Of a stretch of 16,085 bases of DNA, positions 13,391 to 16,085 are shown one piece after another. Position 1 is the first letter of the stretch; each line of letters starts with the position of its first letter. The position numbers and the translations under genes were made by a program. Source of the stretch: JBDSTZ01 sp039927975 (GTDB lineage Bacteria > Pseudomonadota > Gammaproteobacteria > Burkholderiales > Burkholderiaceae_D); assembly GCA_039927975.1 (NCBI GenBank), contig JBDSTZ010000458.1, positions 1 through 16,085 on the forward strand. Reading direction: 5' to 3'. The notes beneath the pieces were generated by a model. That model saw only the letters and a list, made by a program, of their open reading frames with translations. It did no database searches and was not told where the DNA came from.

Positions 13391-16085
13391 TCAGAGTGCT
13401 TGGTAGGGTGTATCCGTCGTCGGATCGGCGAGCAAACGGTCTTCCTCAAGATTGGAATAATGTTCGCTCAAGGAGCCGCCACTATTGCTGTATCCGTGAA
13501 AGCCTACTGCGGAGCTCATTTCGTGCTGTTCGCTGTGGTTGCCTGGGTCGATGTTGAACCGCTGGCCACCAGCCAACTCGAGCTGATATTTGGCATTCGA
13601 TTCGAGTTCGTGTTTGAAGGTGACATTGCCCTGCTGGTCAAGTTGTCCTCGATCGATTTCCACGCCGTCCTTGTACAGCTTGTACGGCAGGCCGTCGCCC
13701 GTTTTTCCGCCTGCCGCCGCGTGGGTTCCTACGTGCAGGACGCCATTTCCCTTGCGCGCGACGTCTGCAATAGGCGGCATCTTCATCGCCATGCTCAGGT
13801 CTTTGGCCGGCGGCAAACTGTGTTGCGCGGCGTGGGCGACGAACGTGCCGCGCGTTCCCATCTCAATCGAACCGTCGGCGAACTTGGCATAGCTCCCTCC
13901 GCCGTTGATCACAACTTCCTCCTTGGCGCTTATGGTGATGCGATTGGCAGTGTGGGTAATCTCGAGCTTTGCCAGGAGCTTGATGCTGTCGGAAAGGGCC
14001 TGCATGTCGATGTCGCCACCCGCAGCGACCAATTTCATCCCCGCCTTCTGCACGAACAGGCGAAAGCTTTGACGAATGCTGGCAAACAGGGTAGCGCCGG
14101 CGACCAATGAAACATGCTTTCCGCTCGTAATCGCCGTGTCACGTTCGCTGCATATATGCGTGTCGCGGCCACTGGTGGTGGCGATTCCGGCAGGACTGGC
14201 GATGACGAGATGCGGAGCGGCCAACTCGGAACTCCCGCTCGCGGTCCCTGCGACGCCTTGTATCGCGTCAGATTGCGTTTGCAGGTGCGATCCGACATCC
14301 GCTTGACTGCTGCCCGCATCGTGGGCTCCGTTCTTTTGCGCGACCTCCGCCAATAGCTGGTGCTGGTCGGTGGCGAGCTTGAGACGGCGGGTCGTTTCGC
14401 CCATGTCCTTGATCGGCCCGCGCCCCGCCTGGCGCGCCTCGGTGGTGATCAAGAGTCCCTTGGCCGCGCGCGCCACGCCGTGCCCGTCGGTGCGCAGCTC
14501 CCAGCCTTCTCCGCGCGCATCCTTGCGCCCGCTGGTGTCCTCGATGCGCGTGATGTGGCCGAGCGACAGTTGGCTGCACTGGTGGTCGCTCTTCAACTGC
14601 GCCTGGATCATCTCCCTGGTGTCGTCAAGCACGAGGTGATTGCCGCGCGCGCCGCCGCCCAGCTCGCGCGAGCGCAGGCCGGCCAGCGCCGCCTGTCCCG
14701 GCAGCTTCCATGGTGGCATGTGCGTGCCGTTGTAGACGGCGCCAAGGATGAGCGGATGGTCGATATTGCCGTCGGGGTAGACCACCGCCACTTCCTCGCC
14801 CACGCGCGGCAGGCGGATCTGCCCGAACTCGTTGCCGGCGGCCGGCGTCATCACCCGGATCCACGGCGAGCTGTGCTCGTCGTACTTGCCCAGCCGGTCC
14901 CAGTGGAACTGCAGCTTGACCCGGCCGTAGCCGTCGGTGTGGATGTCGGCGCCGGCCGGGCCGACGACGGTCGCGGTGTGCAGGCCCATGTAGGCGCCGG
15001 GCTCGCTGTTGAAGTCGCGGCCAGGGCGCCAGCGGATGTCCTTGCGCACGCAGGTGAAGCGGTTCTTGTAATCCGACGGCGCGCCGGGACCGGCCTGGTA
15101 GTTGTTGGCCGCTTCGTGATCGACCGCCAGGATCAGGTAGGGCCGCTCGCCGATGCCACGGCGCGGTTCGGGGTCGTATTCGCGCGAGCGCGGCTCGGCG
15201 CTGAAGTGGCCGCCGAGCTTGAACGCGCGGCCCGGCAGCACGCGCCTGTCATTGCCCGCCGCCTCGAAATACTGGGTGTCCTTGTCCTGTTCGACCATGC
15301 GCCGCGCGGCCAGCGCCTCGCCGTCGCCGCGCATGCGAAAGCCGTACGCGCCGGTGTTCTCGTAGACTTCGTAAGGGAAAAAGTCGCCTTGCTGATTGGC
15401 CGAATCCTGGCTGAAGCGCTGCGCGCGCGGGTTCTTGTAGTCGAAGCTGGCCAGCGTGGTCGTGCCCGAGCCCAGGCGGCGGATCGCGCTCCACTCGCGG
15501 ATGCCGTCGTCGGCCAGCGAACCGCTCTTGTCGCGGAACGGGATCACGTCCACCTCGTCGTAGCCGATCGGGTCGATCGGTTCGGCAAGCAAGCTCCGAT
15601 CGGACAGCATGAGCGTGTGGCCGTCGAAGCGGTGCTCGTACCAGTAGTGGATGCCGCGCGCCTCCCAGCGGCGGTGCAGGTGGTTGTAGTCGGTCTCGTT
15701 GTGCTGGTTGGCGACGGTCAGCTTGGGGTCGTCTTCGAAGACGTGCATGTGCCAGTCGGCCTGGCGGTAGTGCTTGAGCGTCTGCTCGGTGATCTCACGC
15801 ACGCTCTTGCCGTGGAACGACACGCAATCGCTGCGCAGGCGCGCGAAGGCGAGCCAGGGCTCCAGCACCATCCGGTAGAAGGCGAAGCCGCCGTCGGTGC
15901 GCAGGAATCGGAACTCGGTGATGTGGCCGTTGAAGTGGCGCAGCGAGCCGTCGTGGCGCACCAGCGAGACGCACACCATCCGGCCCATCAGCATCTTGAG
16001 CGGGATGCGCGGCTCGTCCGACAGCACCTCGACTTCGAAGCGGAAGCCGCGCGAGACTTCCTCGTGGGCCACCAGCTTGTTCGGC
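13391..16085 (-). CDS. vgrG: VgrG spike protein with C-terminal TTR-like extension (5' end beyond window)
   Basis: The frame stays open to the window edge; a few N-terminal residues are missing. The first visible residues are PNKLVAHEEVSRGFRFEVEV, so the GTG at 16072 is internal. Counting from V(16072): gp27-like base to about 370, gp5-like OB fold about 365-450 (VKLQFHWDRLGKYDEHSSPW, RLPRVGEEVAVVYPDGNIDHP), the NHLVLDDTREMIQAQLKSDH link, then the DUF2345/beta-helix spike region about 530-750. A further 140 residues follow: about 790-842 read as a transthyretin-like fold (YKLYKDGVEIDRGQLDQQGN, then VTFKHELESNAKYQLELAGG), with a Ser/His-rich tail to the end. Such extensions carry phospholipase effectors in other T6SS (VgrG1-Tle1 of EAEC), so this one probably loads Tle5, encoded 11 nt downstream. 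Confidence 0.93.
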   Translation of the reverse strand, partial: PNKLVAHEEVSRGFRFEVEVLSDEPRIPLKMLMGRMVCVSLVRHDGSLRHFNGHITEFRFLRTDGGFAFYRMVLEPWLAFARLRSDCVSFHGKSVREITEQTLKHYRQADWHMHVFEDDPKLTVANQHNETDYNHLHRRWEARGIHYWYEHRFDGHTLMLSDRSLLAEPIDPIGYDEVDVIPFRDKSGSLADDGIREWSAIRRLGSGTTTLASFDYKNPRAQRFSQDSANQQGDFFPYEVYENTGAYGFRMRGDGEALAARRMVEQDKDTQYFEAAGNDRRVLPGRAFKLGGHFSAEPRSREYDPEPRRGIGERPYLILAVDHEAANNYQAGPGAPSDYKNRFTCVRKDIRWRPGRDFNSEPGAYMGLHTATVVGPAGADIHTDGYGRVKLQFHWDRLGKYDEHSSPWIRVMTPAAGNEFGQIRLPRVGEEVAVVYPDGNIDHPLILGAVYNGTHMPPWKLPGQAALAGLRSRELGGGARGNHLVLDDTREMIQAQLKSDHQCSQLSLGHITRIEDTSGRKDARGEGWELRTDGHGVARAAKGLLITTEARQAGRGPIKDMGETTRRLKLATDQHQLLAEVAQKNGAHDAGSSQADVGSHLQTQSDAIQGVAGTASGSSELAAPHLVIASPAGIATTSGRDTHICSERDTAITSGKHVSLVAGATLFASIRQSFRLFVQKAGMKLVAAGGDIDMQALSDSIKLLAKLEITHTANRITISAKEEVVINGGGSYAKFADGSIEMGTRGTFVAHAAQHSLPPAKDLSMAMKMPPIADVARKGNGVLHVGTHAAAGGKTGDGLPYKLYKDGVEIDRGQLDQQGNVTFKHELESNAKYQLELAGGQRFNIDPGNHSEQHEMSSAVGFHGYSNSGGSLSEHYSNLEEDRLLADPTTDTPYQAL

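Noticed and set aside
16070..16072. GTG at 16072 as the vgrG start
   Set aside because: The frame continues upstream to the window edge (PNKLVAHEEV) with VgrG-like sequence, so the true start lies outside.

Overview
The window comes from a high-GC Gram-negative bacterium, most likely a betaproteobacterium of the Burkholderiales (Oxalobacteraceae such as Massilia or Duganella would fit). The reasons are the Burkholderia/Omp32-type porin, the GltIJKL-type glutamate transporter, the Tle5/Sel1 type VI secretion cassette and the strong G/C bias at third codon positions. This placement is inferred from protein family style; no 16S gene or other definitive marker is present.

Left part (1-2318, minus strand): the start of an NtrC/DctD-type response regulator, cut by the window edge, and a complete DctB/AauS-type membrane sensor kinase whose genes overlap by 8 nt. 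A 325-bp control region follows. Read on the plus strand it has textbook sigma-54 promoter architecture: a perfect 7+7 inverted repeat (candidate activator site, 2147-2164), a perfect match to the IHF consensus (2210-2222) and a -24/-12 element with the required GG-N10-GC spacing (2249-2265).

Middle (2319-9610, plus strand): a LysR regulator remnant holding only the DNA-binding domain, an outer-membrane porin, periplasmic glutamate/aspartate-binding protein GltI, permeases GltJ and GltK, ATPase GltL, glutamate dehydrogenase and a short single-domain malic enzyme. The set forms a continuous route for acidic amino acids: across the outer membrane (porin), across the inner membrane (GltIJKL), glutamate to 2-oxoglutarate plus ammonium (Gdh), and TCA-derived malate to pyruvate (malic enzyme). 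The adjacent two-component system and sigma-54 promoter suggest the whole block is induced by acidic amino acids or C4-dicarboxylates, much like the AauRS system of Pseudomonas. A stem-loop at 9635-9653 closes the block.

Right part (9660-16085, minus strand): a type VI secretion effector cassette transcribed toward the malic enzyme. In transcription order it is vgrG (5' end beyond the window), a Tle5 phospholipase D effector with two HKD motifs, a membrane-anchored Sel1-repeat protein that is the likely Tli5 immunity protein, and two compact PAAR spike-tip proteins. The 3' third of vgrG, the effector, the immunity gene and the PAAR genes look less GC-rich than the vgrG core, which suggests cassette exchange behind a conserved VgrG core. 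No tRNA, rRNA, CRISPR array or insertion sequence was seen.
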